A stretch of 64,000 nt of DNA from Anaerolineae bacterium (GTDB taxonomy: Bacteria > Pseudomonadota > Alphaproteobacteria > DSM-16000 > Inquilinaceae), in assembly GCA_028285185.1 (NCBI GenBank), contig JANQQD010000025.1, positions 1 through 64,000 on the forward strand. Reading direction: 5' to 3'. The position numbers were made by a program, and so were the translations under genes. Shown here piece by piece: positions 1 to 7,921 of the stretch. Position 1 is the stretch's first letter. Every line of letters starts with the position of its first letter. The notes below the pieces were generated by a model. The model was not told where the DNA came from. It worked only from the letters and a program-made list of their open reading frames with translations, and made no database searches.

Positions 1-153
1 CACGGTAAAGGGGTCGACCCGGATCAGCTCGCCGCCCTCATTGGCGTAGCGGTCGCAGGCGCCGCTCTTGCCCTCGGCGATGTAGCAGAGCACCGGGCAG
101 GCATCGCAGCGGATCTTGCCGCCGCGCGTATCGCCACTCGCTTGGCTGACCAT
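1..153 (-). CDS. 6-hydroxynicotinate reductase-like protein, N-terminal part (runs off the window)
   Basis: Only the first 51 residues are in the window; the gene continues past the left edge. The start is the ATG at 153, ten bases after the stop of the molybdenum hydroxylase gene, so it is probably the third gene of that operon. The visible part carries a cysteine motif CDACPVLC followed by a further Cys in GACDRYAN, which suggests an iron-sulfur site. I recognise this N-terminus from proteins annotated as 6-hydroxynicotinate reductase, which often sit beside two-subunit molybdenum hydroxylases. The family assignment is from memory and rests on a short stretch. The substrate is an inference: an N-heterocycle such as nicotinate. 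Confidence 0.6.
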   Translation of the reverse strand, partial: MVSQASGDTRGGKIRCDACPVLCYIAEGKSGACDRYANEGGELIRVDPFTV

Positions 154-163
154 GCCCCGACCC

Positions 164-2899
164 TCAGCGTTCAGCCGCGACGATTGCGGCGCGCACCCGG
201 TCCGGCGTCGCCGGCAGCCGGCGGATGCGCGCACCGGTAGCGTCGCGGATGGCGTTGACGATGGCCGGCGCCGTCGGGATCAGCACATGCTCGCCCAGCC
301 CCTTGGCGCCGTAGGGGCCGTGCGGGTCCGCCACCTCGACGATCAGGGTTTCGATCGGCGGGATGTCGCCGAAGGTCGGGATCAGATAGTCGTGCAGGTT
401 TTCCGTCCGTCCGGGAATGAACTCCTCCATCAGCGCCATACCCACACCCTGGGCGATGCCGCCGTGGACCTGGCCTTCGACGAGCACGGGGTTGATTGCC
501 TTGCCGACATCGTGCGCGGCGGTGATCTTCACCAAGCGGACCAGACCGAGCGCGCTATCGACCTCCAGCTCCACCAGATGCGCGGCATAGCCGAAGACGG
601 CGTAGGGGCTGCCCTGGCCGTTGGCGTCCAGCGGCTTGGTCGGCGGGTCGTAGGTTTCCTCCGCGCGAAGGACGTAACCTTCGTCATCCGCCTCCAGCGC
701 CGAGAGCGCGACGCGGCGCAGTTCGCCGCAGTCCAGCAACCGGATCGCGCCGTCCTCGAAGACGATCTCGGCCGCCTCAGAGACATTGCCAAGGCGCAGG
801 ATCTTCGCCCGCAGCGCCTCGCCCGCCAGCCGGGCGGCGTTGCCAGTGACGAAGGTCTGGCGCGAAGCCGAGGTCTTGCCGGCATCCGGCGTAATGTCCG
901 TGTCGGCGCCGACCAGCGAGAGCCGTTCGACCGCGATCCCCGTGGCCTCGGCGAAGATCTGGGCGATGACCGTATTCGCCCCCTGACCGATATCGACCGC
1001 TCCCTGGTGCAGCACCACGGCTCCGTCCGCCCGAACGCCGGCCTTGATGGTCGAAGGGTTGGGCAAGGAGGTGTTGCCGCAGCCATACCAGCCTGAGGCG
1101 ATGCCCACGCCTCGGCGCATGCCGTCGTGTTGCGCGTTCCAGACCTCAGCCTCCGCCCGCGCCCGTTGCCAGTGGGGTGCTAAGGCATCGAGGCAGGTGC
1201 CTATGCCGACGCCGCGATCGAACACCTGGCCCGTGACAGTCGGCAAGCCGTCGGCCAGCGCGTTCTTGCGGCGAAATGCCAGTCGGTCCATGCCGAGCGC
1301 GTCGGCCAGCTCATCGAACAGGGCCTCTTGCGCCACCGCCGATTGCGGCACGCCGAAGCCACGGAACGCGCCGGACGGGGCGCAATGGGTGTGCACGCCA
1401 CGGCTGCGGGCGCGATAGTCCGCCACGTGATAGGGCCCCGATGCGTGCACCGGCACGCGGTTGGCCACAGTTGGACCCCAGGACGCATAGGCGCCGGTGT
1501 TGAAGGCGCTGTCGAAGTCGAAGCCTGAAACCTGCCCGTCGCGCGTAGCGCCGATGCGGAGACGAATCTGTGCCGGGTGCCGCTTGGTCGTCGACTGGAT
1601 CGACTCCGTGCGCGTATAGGCCATGCGCACCGGCCGGTTCAGCCTCCATGCCGCAAGCGCCACATAGGGCTGCAGCGAGAGGTCGAGCTTGGAGCCGAAG
1701 CCGCCGCCCACCGCGGTCGGCACGATTCGTACCTGATCGGGATCGAGCCCCATGATCTCGGCCATGGTGTCCCGGTCCATCATCGGAGCCTGGGTGCAGG
1801 CGTGGATCTCGAGGCGGTCGCCGGCTCGCATGGCAAAGCCGGCCTCCGGCTCGATATAGGCATGCTCCACGAAGCCCGTGTCGAAGGCGCCTTCGACGAC
1901 GACATCGGCGCGAGCCAGCGCGGCTTCTGCATCGCCGCGCTGCACCAGGCCGCGGCACATCACATTGCCGGTGCGCGTCGGATGCAGGGCTGGCGCTGCG
2001 ACGCCTTCCGCCGTATCCACCGTCAGCACGCCCTGCAGCTCCGTCCATGTCACCGGGAAGTCGGTCAGGTCCAGAGCCGACACGATATCGGCGTCGCCGA
2101 CAACCGCGGCTACGGGTTCGCCGCGGAAGCGCGCCGTCTCTTCCGCAAAGACCGGCTGGTCGGCGAAATTGGGAATCACGCCGAAGCAGTTGCGGCCCGG
2201 CACATCCGCAGCCGACAGCACCGCGGCGACACCGGGATGGGCGGCAGCGAAGGCGCCCAAATCGCCCAAGACGAACCGCGCATGGTGGTGGGGCGACCGC
2301 ACGATGCGGACCACCAGGGCGTCCGCCGGCGCCACGTCGTCCCCGAACCGCTCGACACCGGAGATCTTGGCATCACCGTCAACCCGCGGAAGGGCGGCCC
2401 CGACCTGTCGACCGTTCGTACACTGCGGCGGGTCCGTGGCCGGAGATCTGGCGTCCAGCACCGCATCGATGATCTTGCGGTAGCCGGTGCAGCGGCACAG
2501 AACGCCGGCCATCGCGTCTTTCACGGCCGCCTCATCCGGTTCGGGGTCGCCGCGCAACAGCGCCACGGCCGACACCATTGCACCCGGCGTACAGATGCCG
2601 CATTGGGCCGCGCCGTGGCGTTCGAACGACGCCCTCAGACGGGCGGCCGCGCCATCCAGGCTCGTCAGGCTAGCGACAGTTTCCACCGCGGCCCCATTGA
2701 CGCGCGCTGCCGGGACCATGCAGGCGCACAGTGCCTCGCCGTCCAGCAGTATGGTGCAGGCGCCGCAATCTCCGGCATTGCAGCCGACCTTGACGTCTCG
2801 CGCACCCAGCCGCTCGCGCAGCACCTCCGAAAGCCGCGCCCCTGGCGGTGTCGTTGTCCGGACGTCGACGCCGTTGAGCGTGAACGCGACCGTAATCAT
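164..2899 (-). CDS. Xanthine dehydrogenase-family molybdenum hydroxylase, fused 2Fe-2S and molybdopterin subunits
   Basis: A 911-residue oxidoreductase of the xanthine dehydrogenase family, with the small iron-sulfur and large molybdopterin subunits in one chain, as in Mop-type aldehyde oxidoreductases. A plant-ferredoxin 2Fe-2S site is formed by C40, C45, C48 and C58 or C60. The second, helical 2Fe-2S site is C100, C103, C135 and C137 (CRCTGY). The molybdopterin part follows from about residue 175, with GGGFGSK, GAFRGFG and GQGAN motifs and the conserved GLGEH near the C-terminus carrying the expected catalytic Glu. The ATG at 2899 is preferred over one seven codons upstream because GGAGGGG precedes it and it makes an ATGA overlap with the FAD-subunit gene. 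With that subunit it would pass electrons from hydroxylation of an aromatic N-heterocycle or aldehyde to FAD. The substrate cannot be read from sequence; the neighbouring hydroxynicotinate-reductase-like gene suggests nicotinate or a relative. Confidence 0.9.
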   Translation of the reverse strand: MITVAFTLNGVDVRTTTPPGARLSEVLRERLGARDVKVGCNAGDCGACTILLDGEALCACMVPAARVNGAAVETVASLTSLDGAAARLRASFERHGAAQCGICTPGAMVSAVALLRGDPEPDEAAVKDAMAGVLCRCTGYRKIIDAVLDARSPATDPPQCTNGRQVGAALPRVDGDAKISGVERFGDDVAPADALVVRIVRSPHHHARFVLGDLGAFAAAHPGVAAVLSAADVPGRNCFGVIPNFADQPVFAEETARFRGEPVAAVVGDADIVSALDLTDFPVTWTELQGVLTVDTAEGVAAPALHPTRTGNVMCRGLVQRGDAEAALARADVVVEGAFDTGFVEHAYIEPEAGFAMRAGDRLEIHACTQAPMMDRDTMAEIMGLDPDQVRIVPTAVGGGFGSKLDLSLQPYVALAAWRLNRPVRMAYTRTESIQSTTKRHPAQIRLRIGATRDGQVSGFDFDSAFNTGAYASWGPTVANRVPVHASGPYHVADYRARSRGVHTHCAPSGAFRGFGVPQSAVAQEALFDELADALGMDRLAFRRKNALADGLPTVTGQVFDRGVGIGTCLDALAPHWQRARAEAEVWNAQHDGMRRGVGIASGWYGCGNTSLPNPSTIKAGVRADGAVVLHQGAVDIGQGANTVIAQIFAEATGIAVERLSLVGADTDITPDAGKTSASRQTFVTGNAARLAGEALRAKILRLGNVSEAAEIVFEDGAIRLLDCGELRRVALSALEADDEGYVLRAEETYDPPTKPLDANGQGSPYAVFGYAAHLVELEVDSALGLVRLVKITAAHDVGKAINPVLVEGQVHGGIAQGVGMALMEEFIPGRTENLHDYLIPTFGDIPPIETLIVEVADPHGPYGAKGLGEHVLIPTAPAIVNAIRDATGARIRRLPATPDRVRAAIVAAER

Positions 2900-3744
2900 G
2901 GCCCCTCCACTGCGCAGCAATCGGCAAGCGTTCGCGCGATCAGTTCTACCACGACCTCGGCGCGATAGCCCGCGGTGCCACGGACATCGTCGATCGGCGA
3001 GAGCGGCGCCAGATGCTCAGGCCGCACGCACGCGGCAAGCGCGTCGGCGGCAATGGGTGTGCCGATCAGGGCATCTTCCAACGCGGGCAGGCGCTGCGCC
3101 ACCGGCGAGCATGACCCCACGGCGACCCGCGCCTCCGCGACCGTGCCATCGGGCCCGGGCACGATGACGGCCGCGACCATCGCAATGGAGATGACGAGGT
3201 AGCGCCGTGCACCGAGCTTGCGAAAGCCGCTGGCGGCACCGGCCGGAAGATGCGGAACGAGCACTGCGGCGACCATTTCGCCCGGCTGCAGCGCCGTCTT
3301 GCGCACGTCGGTGATGAACGATGCCAACGGCAGAGTGCGCGTGCCCCGCGCCCCGATAATCTCGACCGACGCATCCAAGGTCAGCAGCGGCGGCACACCA
3401 TCCGCGGCCGGCGATGCGTTGCAGAGATTGCCGGCCACGGTACCCGCGTTCTGGATCTGGATTGAACCGACCTCCCGCGCCGACGCTTTCAGCCCGTCGA
3501 AGCAGGGCGGCAGTGGCGCATGGACCACATCGGTCCAGGTCGTCGTGGCTCCGATGCGCCAGCCGTCGTCGGTCTCTGCGATGCCGCGCAGGCCCTCCAC
3601 CCGGCCGATATCCAAAGTATCGAACGTCACCGGGGCGTCGCTCAGCGCCGGGTAAAAATCGGTGCCGCCGGCGAGGATCCTGGCCTCGCCCGATGCCAGG
3701 AAATCGATCGCCTCTCGCAAGGTCGTGGGAACCGCGTATCGCAC
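2896..3744 (-). CDS. FAD-binding subunit of a molybdenum hydroxylase (CoxM-like)
   Basis: A 282-residue protein of the CoxM/xanthine dehydrogenase FAD-subunit family. The FAD-binding loop ILAGGTDF is at about residues 23-30 and the second loop TVAGNLCNASPAAD at about 102-115. A C-terminal CO-dehydrogenase-flavoprotein domain follows. The start is placed at the GTG at 3744, with an AGAGG upstream, because the family begins at the sequence RYAVPTTL and because an ATG further up at 3780 would place the likely operator inside the coding region. It overlaps the fused 2Fe-2S/molybdopterin gene by four bases and is the promoter-proximal gene of the operon. It should accept electrons from the iron-sulfur clusters of its partner in the cytoplasm. 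Confidence 0.88.
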   Translation of the reverse strand: MRYAVPTTLREAIDFLASGEARILAGGTDFYPALSDAPVTFDTLDIGRVEGLRGIAETDDGWRIGATTTWTDVVHAPLPPCFDGLKASAREVGSIQIQNAGTVAGNLCNASPAADGVPPLLTLDASVEIIGARGTRTLPLASFITDVRKTALQPGEMVAAVLVPHLPAGAASGFRKLGARRYLVISIAMVAAVIVPGPDGTVAEARVAVGSCSPVAQRLPALEDALIGTPIAADALAACVRPEHLAPLSPIDDVRGTAGYRAEVVVELIARTLADCCAVEGP

Positions 3745-3764
3745 CGTCGGCCGACCTCTTATTC

Positions 3765-3778
3765 GTTTGTATACTAAC
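3765..3778. promoter_or_regulatory. GntR-type operator-like palindrome upstream of the molybdenum hydroxylase operon
   Basis: The 14-mer GTTTGTATACTAAC is palindromic except for one base pair (positions 4 and 11), centred on GTATAC. It lies 20 bases upstream of the proposed GTG start. TTGTATACAA-like sites are typical operators of FadR/VanR-branch GntR regulators of catabolic operons. The regulator gene is not in the window. Function is inferred from pattern and position only. Confidence 0.45.
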
Positions 3779-3925
3779 AAGAGTTCGCCGTCTCGCCACC
3801 TCTGTCAAGCCCAATTGCCGGCCGGCGCCGCCGCCCGCATTCTGGCCAGTCCCACGTCGGACGCCATGTACTGTCCGATTGCGTACCGGTAGTGTTTGAC
3901 CCATCGTCTCCCGGCAGGAAAAACC

Positions 3926-4525
3926 ATGAGCCTTGTCGTCAGGGGCCTGTCTTCGCCGCTGCTGCATGACTGCCATCTGACGGTGTCGGACGGCGAGGTG
4001 GTCGCCCTTCGCGGTGCATCCGGGTCCGGCAAATCCGCCTTCCTTCGCGCTGTTACCGATCTCGACCCCAATGAGGGCGATGTCTGGCTGGACGATGTTT
4101 CGCGGTCGGCGATGACGGGTCCTGAATGGCGCCAACGCGTTCGCTATGTGGCTGCCGAAACGGCGTGGTGGGCCGACAGGGTTGGTGAGCATTTCAGGGC
4201 GCCCAACCAAACGGTCGGGATGGCCGTCGAGATCGGACTGTCCGAGGACTGCATGACTTGGGAGGTGGCACGCCTGTCGACCGGCGAGAAGCAGCGGCTG
4301 GGCTTCCTTCGCGCGGTTGAGGACAGTCCGCGCGCTCTCTTGCTGGACGAACCGACAGCCGCGCTCGACGCGGACACGGAAGCAGCGGTGGAACGCCTGA
4401 TCCAGCGCCACCGTTCGGACGGCACCGCCATAATCCTGGTCACCCACAGCGACGGCCAGGCTAGCCGCTTGGCGGACCGCCGGATGCGCATCGACAACGG
4501 GCGGCTGTCGGACGCCGCCCCATGA
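3926..4525 (+). CDS. fetA: FetA-like ABC transporter ATP-binding protein
   Basis: A 199-residue ABC ATPase. The Walker A motif GASGSGKS lies at about residues 31-38, the signature is LSTGEKQR and the Walker B is ALLLDEPTAALD. The start is the ATG at 3926, with AGGA upstream; the reading frame is open ten codons further up but without a better start. It overlaps the following UPF0014-family permease by the four bases ATGA, the arrangement of fetA-fetB (ybbL-ybbM), an exporter linked in E. coli to iron efflux and oxidative stress. The protein is cytoplasmic and would energise FetB. The identity of the exported ion is taken from the family, not from this sequence. Confidence 0.85.
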   Translation: MSLVVRGLSSPLLHDCHLTVSDGEVVALRGASGSGKSAFLRAVTDLDPNEGDVWLDDVSRSAMTGPEWRQRVRYVAAETAWWADRVGEHFRAPNQTVGMAVEIGLSEDCMTWEVARLSTGEKQRLGFLRAVEDSPRALLLDEPTAALDADTEAAVERLIQRHRSDGTAIILVTHSDGQASRLADRRMRIDNGRLSDAAP

Positions 4526-5322
4526 ACTTCGTCGATCTCTCGGTCTGGGATGTTGCGGCCGTCTCGGGCTTCGTGCTGGTGAACGGTCTCCTTTCCGTCT
4601 GGCTTTCGCTGGGGATTGCTCGTCAGCTTCTGGTCGCAGCCGTGCGCATGGTCGTCCAGCTTGCCGCGGTCGGGGCCCTGCTGACGCTGTTGTTCGACGT
4701 CGCCTCACTGCCCTGGACGCTGGCCATGGGATTGGTGATGGTGCTGTTCGCCGGGCGTGAAATCATGGCGCGGCAGACCCGGCGCATCACAGGCTGGTGG
4801 GGCTACGGGCTCGGCACCGCCACAATGTCCGTCGGCGCGACGATGGTGACCCTGGTGGCGCTGCTCGGCAGCCTGCAGCCGGAGCCGTGGTACGACCCTC
4901 GCTATGCCATCCCACTGTTCGGCATGATGCTGGGCAACGCCATGACCGGCATCAGCCTGGGCCTGGATACGCTCACCACAGCGGTGGTGCGGGACCGTGC
5001 AGCCATCGAAACACGCATCGCGCTGGGCGCGACGCGGTTCGAGGCCTTGCGGCCAACCATGCGCGAAGCGATGCGGCGCGGGCTCATGCCCATGATCAAT
5101 TCCATGGCCGCGACCGGTGTCGTCTTTCTGCCCGGCATGATGACCGGACAGATCCTGGCCGGCATCGACCCGGCCCAGGCCGTGAAGTACCAGCTCTTGA
5201 TCATGTTCCTGATCTCAGGCGCCACCGGGCTGGGCCTGCTGACGGCAGTGGTCGGCGGCGCATGGCGGCTCACGGATCATCGCCACCGTCTGAGGCCGGA
5301 TCGGCTGGCCGGCGCGCGATAG
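4522..5322 (+). CDS. fetB: FetB-like iron export permease (UPF0014)
   Basis: A 266-residue integral membrane protein, close to the 259 residues of E. coli FetB. Hydrophobic segments are spread along the chain, and the UPF0014 core is recognisable in FGMMLGNAMTGISLGLD, the ALGATRFEALRPTMREA loop and MINSMAATGVVFLPGMMTGQ. It is translationally coupled to fetA through an ATGA overlap and ends the two-gene unit. It forms the membrane channel of the exporter. No metal-binding residues can be assigned by eye. Confidence 0.88.
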   Translation: MNFVDLSVWDVAAVSGFVLVNGLLSVWLSLGIARQLLVAAVRMVVQLAAVGALLTLLFDVASLPWTLAMGLVMVLFAGREIMARQTRRITGWWGYGLGTATMSVGATMVTLVALLGSLQPEPWYDPRYAIPLFGMMLGNAMTGISLGLDTLTTAVVRDRAAIETRIALGATRFEALRPTMREAMRRGLMPMINSMAATGVVFLPGMMTGQILAGIDPAQAVKYQLLIMFLISGATGLGLLTAVVGGAWRLTDHRHRLRPDRLAGAR

Positions 5323-5415
5323 CGCCACGGTCCGCAATCTGCCCCGGCAACCTTGGCCGCAGGCGGCCCGCGAGCGTTAACCAATTGGTCACGCCTTGCG
5401 GCTTAACAAGAGCAC

Positions 5416-6534
5416 ATGATCATCAGCCGCACACCCTTTCGCGTGTCCTTCTTCGGCGGTGGTTCCGACTATCCGGGCTGGTATCGGGAGCATGGCGGCG
5501 CCGTTCTCGCCGGTTCGATCGACCGGTTCTGCTACCTGTCGTGCCGCTGGTTTCCGAACTACTTCGACGCGCTCTATCGGGTCGTCTACAGCCGCATCGA
5601 GCTGTGCCAGGCGGTCGATGAGATCGACCATCCTTCGGTTCGGGCCTGCCTGAAGCACATGGGCATCGACCAGGGTGTGGAGATCGTGCACAACGCCGAT
5701 CTGCCGGCACGGTCCGGCCTCGGCTCCAGCTCCGCCTTCACGGTCGGGCTCTTGAACTGCCTCCATGCCCTGCAAGGGCTGAGCCCCGATCATCAGAGCC
5801 TGGCGGAACTCGCCATCCATCTGGAACAGGATGTGATGCGCGAGAATGTCGGCTCGCAGGACCAGATGATGGTGGCCCATGGCGGCCTCAACCATGTTAC
5901 GTTCACGGTGGACGGGTGCACGTCCAGCCCGGTCGACGTCAGTCCGCAGCGGATGGCCGATCTGGAATCCCATTTCATGCTGGTCTGGACCGGACTGTCC
6001 CGCAACTCGTCCGACGTTGCCGTCCACCAGATCCAGAACATTCCGCGCAAGCACGCCGAACTGAAGACGATGCAGTCCTTCGTGGATGTCGCCATCGGCA
6101 TCCTGACCGAAGGCAGCGACGTGAGGGATTTCGGGCATCTGTTGCACGAGACCTGGACGCTGAAACGCACCCTGTCGTCGCACATCACGACACCGCTGGT
6201 GGACGACATCTATGCCGCAGCGCGGTCCGCCGGCGCCCTGGGCGGCAAGCTTCTGGGTGCGGGCGGCGGTGGGTTCATGCTGCTCATGGCCGATCCGGAA
6301 GACCATCCGCGCGTCCGGGAGGCCTTGTCGAGCTTCCGCACGACGACGCTGAAGTTTGAGGGCGACGGCACCCAGATCATCTTCAATAGTGCTCGCCTGC
6401 CCGACAGCGACGCGATTACCCTGCCCGCCAGTTCCCCCGACGCATGGGCCAACGCAGCATGTCTGGAAGCCATTCCATCCTTGTCACAGGCGGCGCCGGA
6501 TACCTCGGCTCAATCATGGTCCCGTGCCTCCTGA
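5416..6534 (+). CDS. hddA: D-glycero-alpha-D-manno-heptose 7-phosphate kinase (HddA-like GHMP kinase)
   Basis: A 372-residue GHMP kinase. The N-terminus (RTPFRVSFFGGGSDYP), the GHMP ATP loop PARSGLGSSSAF at residues 97-108 and the C-terminal KLLGAGGGGFMLL match the HddA group, which phosphorylates heptose 7-phosphate at C1 on the way to GDP-D-glycero-alpha-D-manno-heptose. A fucokinase-like substrate is the alternative. The HddC-like guanylyltransferase at 15.6 kb and the heptose 4-dehydrogenase immediately downstream favour heptose. The family usually ends near the FEGDGTQIIF motif; here about 45 further residues, rich in Ala, Ser and Pro, run into the next gene. The TTAACCAATTGGT motif lies 27-40 bases upstream of the ATG. 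Confidence 0.82.
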   Translation: MIISRTPFRVSFFGGGSDYPGWYREHGGAVLAGSIDRFCYLSCRWFPNYFDALYRVVYSRIELCQAVDEIDHPSVRACLKHMGIDQGVEIVHNADLPARSGLGSSSAFTVGLLNCLHALQGLSPDHQSLAELAIHLEQDVMRENVGSQDQMMVAHGGLNHVTFTVDGCTSSPVDVSPQRMADLESHFMLVWTGLSRNSSDVAVHQIQNIPRKHAELKTMQSFVDVAIGILTEGSDVRDFGHLLHETWTLKRTLSSHITTPLVDDIYAAARSAGALGGKLLGAGGGGFMLLMADPEDHPRVREALSSFRTTTLKFEGDGTQIIFNSARLPDSDAITLPASSPDAWANAACLEAIPSLSQAAPDTSAQSWSRAS

Positions 6535-7403
6535 ATGCAGGGCACAGGGTTACCGTTCTCGACACCTTCATGTACCGCCAGGCCGCTCTGCTGGACGTGT
6601 GCAGCCATCCGCGGTTTTCCGTCGTGCGCGGCGACGCGCGTGACGAGCGGGTGATCGAACCGCTGGCCCGCGAGGCGGACATCGTCATTCCCCTGGCCGC
6701 CCTGGTCGGCGCGCCCCTATGCGATCGCGACGCCATCGGGACCGCCAGCACCAACCGCGACGCCGTCGTGATGCTGACCCGGATCCTGTCGCCGGCGCAG
6801 CGCATCGTCATCCCCAACACCAACAGCGGCTACGGCATCGGCAAGCCCGGCGTGCCCTGCACGGAAGATTCGCCGCTGAACCCCATCTCGCTCTACGGAC
6901 GCACGAAGGTGGAAGCGGAAAAGGCAGTGCTGGAGCGCGGCAATTCCATAAGCCTGCGGCTGGCCACCGTGTTCGGCATGGCGCCGCGCATGCGCATCGA
7001 CCTGCTGGTCAACGAATTCGTCTATCGCGCGGTGAAAGACCGCGTCGTCGTGCTGTTCGAAGCCGACTTCACGCGCAACTACATCCACATCCGCGACGTG
7101 GCACGCGCATTCATGCATGCCATCGACAGTTTCGAGGCCATGAAAGACCAGTGCTACAATGTCGGCCTGTCGGACGCCAATCTGACCAAGCGCCAGCTCT
7201 GCGCCGTGATCCAGAAATACGTGCCCAACTTCCTGACCCTGGAGGCACCGTTGGGCGAAGACCCGGACAAGCGCGACTACATCGTGTCCAACGAGAAGAT
7301 CGAACGCACTGGCTTCAAGCCGGCCCACTCGCTGGACGACGGCATCCAAGAGCTGATCAAGGGCTACACGATGCTGACCAACACCTGCTACGGCAACGTG
7401 TGA
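6459..7403 (+). CDS. GDP-heptose 4-dehydrogenase-like SDR (C. jejuni Cj1427 type)
   Basis: A 314-residue extended short-chain dehydrogenase. The NAD loop TGGAGYLG is at residues 10-17, and the catalytic Tyr146 and Lys150 lie in LYGRTK. Several stretches, IIPLAALVGAPLC-like, IPNTNSGYGIG, NYIHIRDVAR, SDANLTKRQL and GEDPDKRDYIVSN, match from memory the Campylobacter jejuni capsule enzyme Cj1427, which oxidises C4 of GDP-D-glycero-alpha-D-manno-heptose. The match is better than to generic sugar epimerases. The ATG at 6459 is used; one at 6444 is also in frame. Either way the gene overlaps the 3' end of the GHMP kinase in another frame by 76-91 bases. The product would feed the RmlC-like epimerase and a C4 reductase. 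Confidence 0.82.
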   Translation: MSGSHSILVTGGAGYLGSIMVPCLLNAGHRVTVLDTFMYRQAALLDVCSHPRFSVVRGDARDERVIEPLAREADIVIPLAALVGAPLCDRDAIGTASTNRDAVVMLTRILSPAQRIVIPNTNSGYGIGKPGVPCTEDSPLNPISLYGRTKVEAEKAVLERGNSISLRLATVFGMAPRMRIDLLVNEFVYRAVKDRVVVLFEADFTRNYIHIRDVARAFMHAIDSFEAMKDQCYNVGLSDANLTKRQLCAVIQKYVPNFLTLEAPLGEDPDKRDYIVSNEKIERTGFKPAHSLDDGIQELIKGYTMLTNTCYGNV

Positions 7404-7411
7404 GGCCAGGA

Positions 7412-7921
7412 CTACGCACCTGCACCGCGGTCCCGGTTGGAGAGCATAGGCGTTTCGACCGGCCACCAGATGCCGTGTGACGGGTCGTTCCAGCGAACCG
7501 TGAACTGGCTGCCGGGGTCATAGTATTCTGACTGTTTGTAGTGGAACATCGCGCGGTCGGACAGCACCAGGTGCCCGTTTGCGACCCCGGGCGGCACCAG
7601 CACCTGCAAGCGGTTGCGGTCCGTGATGGTGAAGGCCTGCCAGGCTCCCTTCGTCGCCGATCCATTACGACAGTCCAGCACCGCCAGATAGATCTCCCCC
7701 ATCAGGCACGACACCAGCTTCCAGGTCTTCTGGTCGCCATGCAGGCCGCGCAGCACGCCCTTGCGCGAGACGGAGATGTCGTCCTGCACGAACGCCGCCG
7801 TCACGCCCGCCGCCTCGTAGTCGCGCTGGTTGAAGGTCTCGACATAGTAGCCGCGGTGGTCTTCGAAGATGCCCGGCGTAAACGTGATCACACCTTCGAT
7901 GGTCGTCGCTTCGACGTTCAT
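7412..7921 (-). CDS. RmlC-like GDP-sugar 3,5-epimerase (Cj1430-like cupin)
   Basis: A 169-residue cupin of the dTDP-4-dehydrorhamnose 3,5-epimerase family. The conserved RGLHG contains His61 at the position of the RmlC catalytic base. The following pattern, HGDQKTWKLVSCLMGE and later WNDPSHGIWWP, resembles the C. jejuni heptose epimerase Cj1430 more than classical RmlC, which has RGLHYQ. The start ATG at 7921 overlaps the stop of the upstream glycosyltransferase by four bases (ATGA), so the two are co-translated. It probably epimerises C3 and/or C5 of a 4-keto GDP-heptose. It converges on the heptose dehydrogenase gene, leaving eight bases between stops. Confidence 0.8.
   Translation of the reverse strand: MNVEATTIEGVITFTPGIFEDHRGYYVETFNQRDYEAAGVTAAFVQDDISVSRKGVLRGLHGDQKTWKLVSCLMGEIYLAVLDCRNGSATKGAWQAFTITDRNRLQVLVPPGVANGHLVLSDRAMFHYKQSEYYDPGSQFTVRWNDPSHGIWWPVETPMLSNRDRGAGA

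Noticed and set aside
116-1096. Long plus-strand open frame opposite the molybdenum hydroxylase gene
   Set aside because: It is antisense to a well-supported enzyme, with Arg/Gln/Val-rich composition and no motif; a GC-rich shadow frame.
3017-4708. A 563-codon minus-strand frame covering fetA and part of the FAD-subunit gene
   Set aside because: It crosses two supported genes and the operator-like palindrome; no family pattern.
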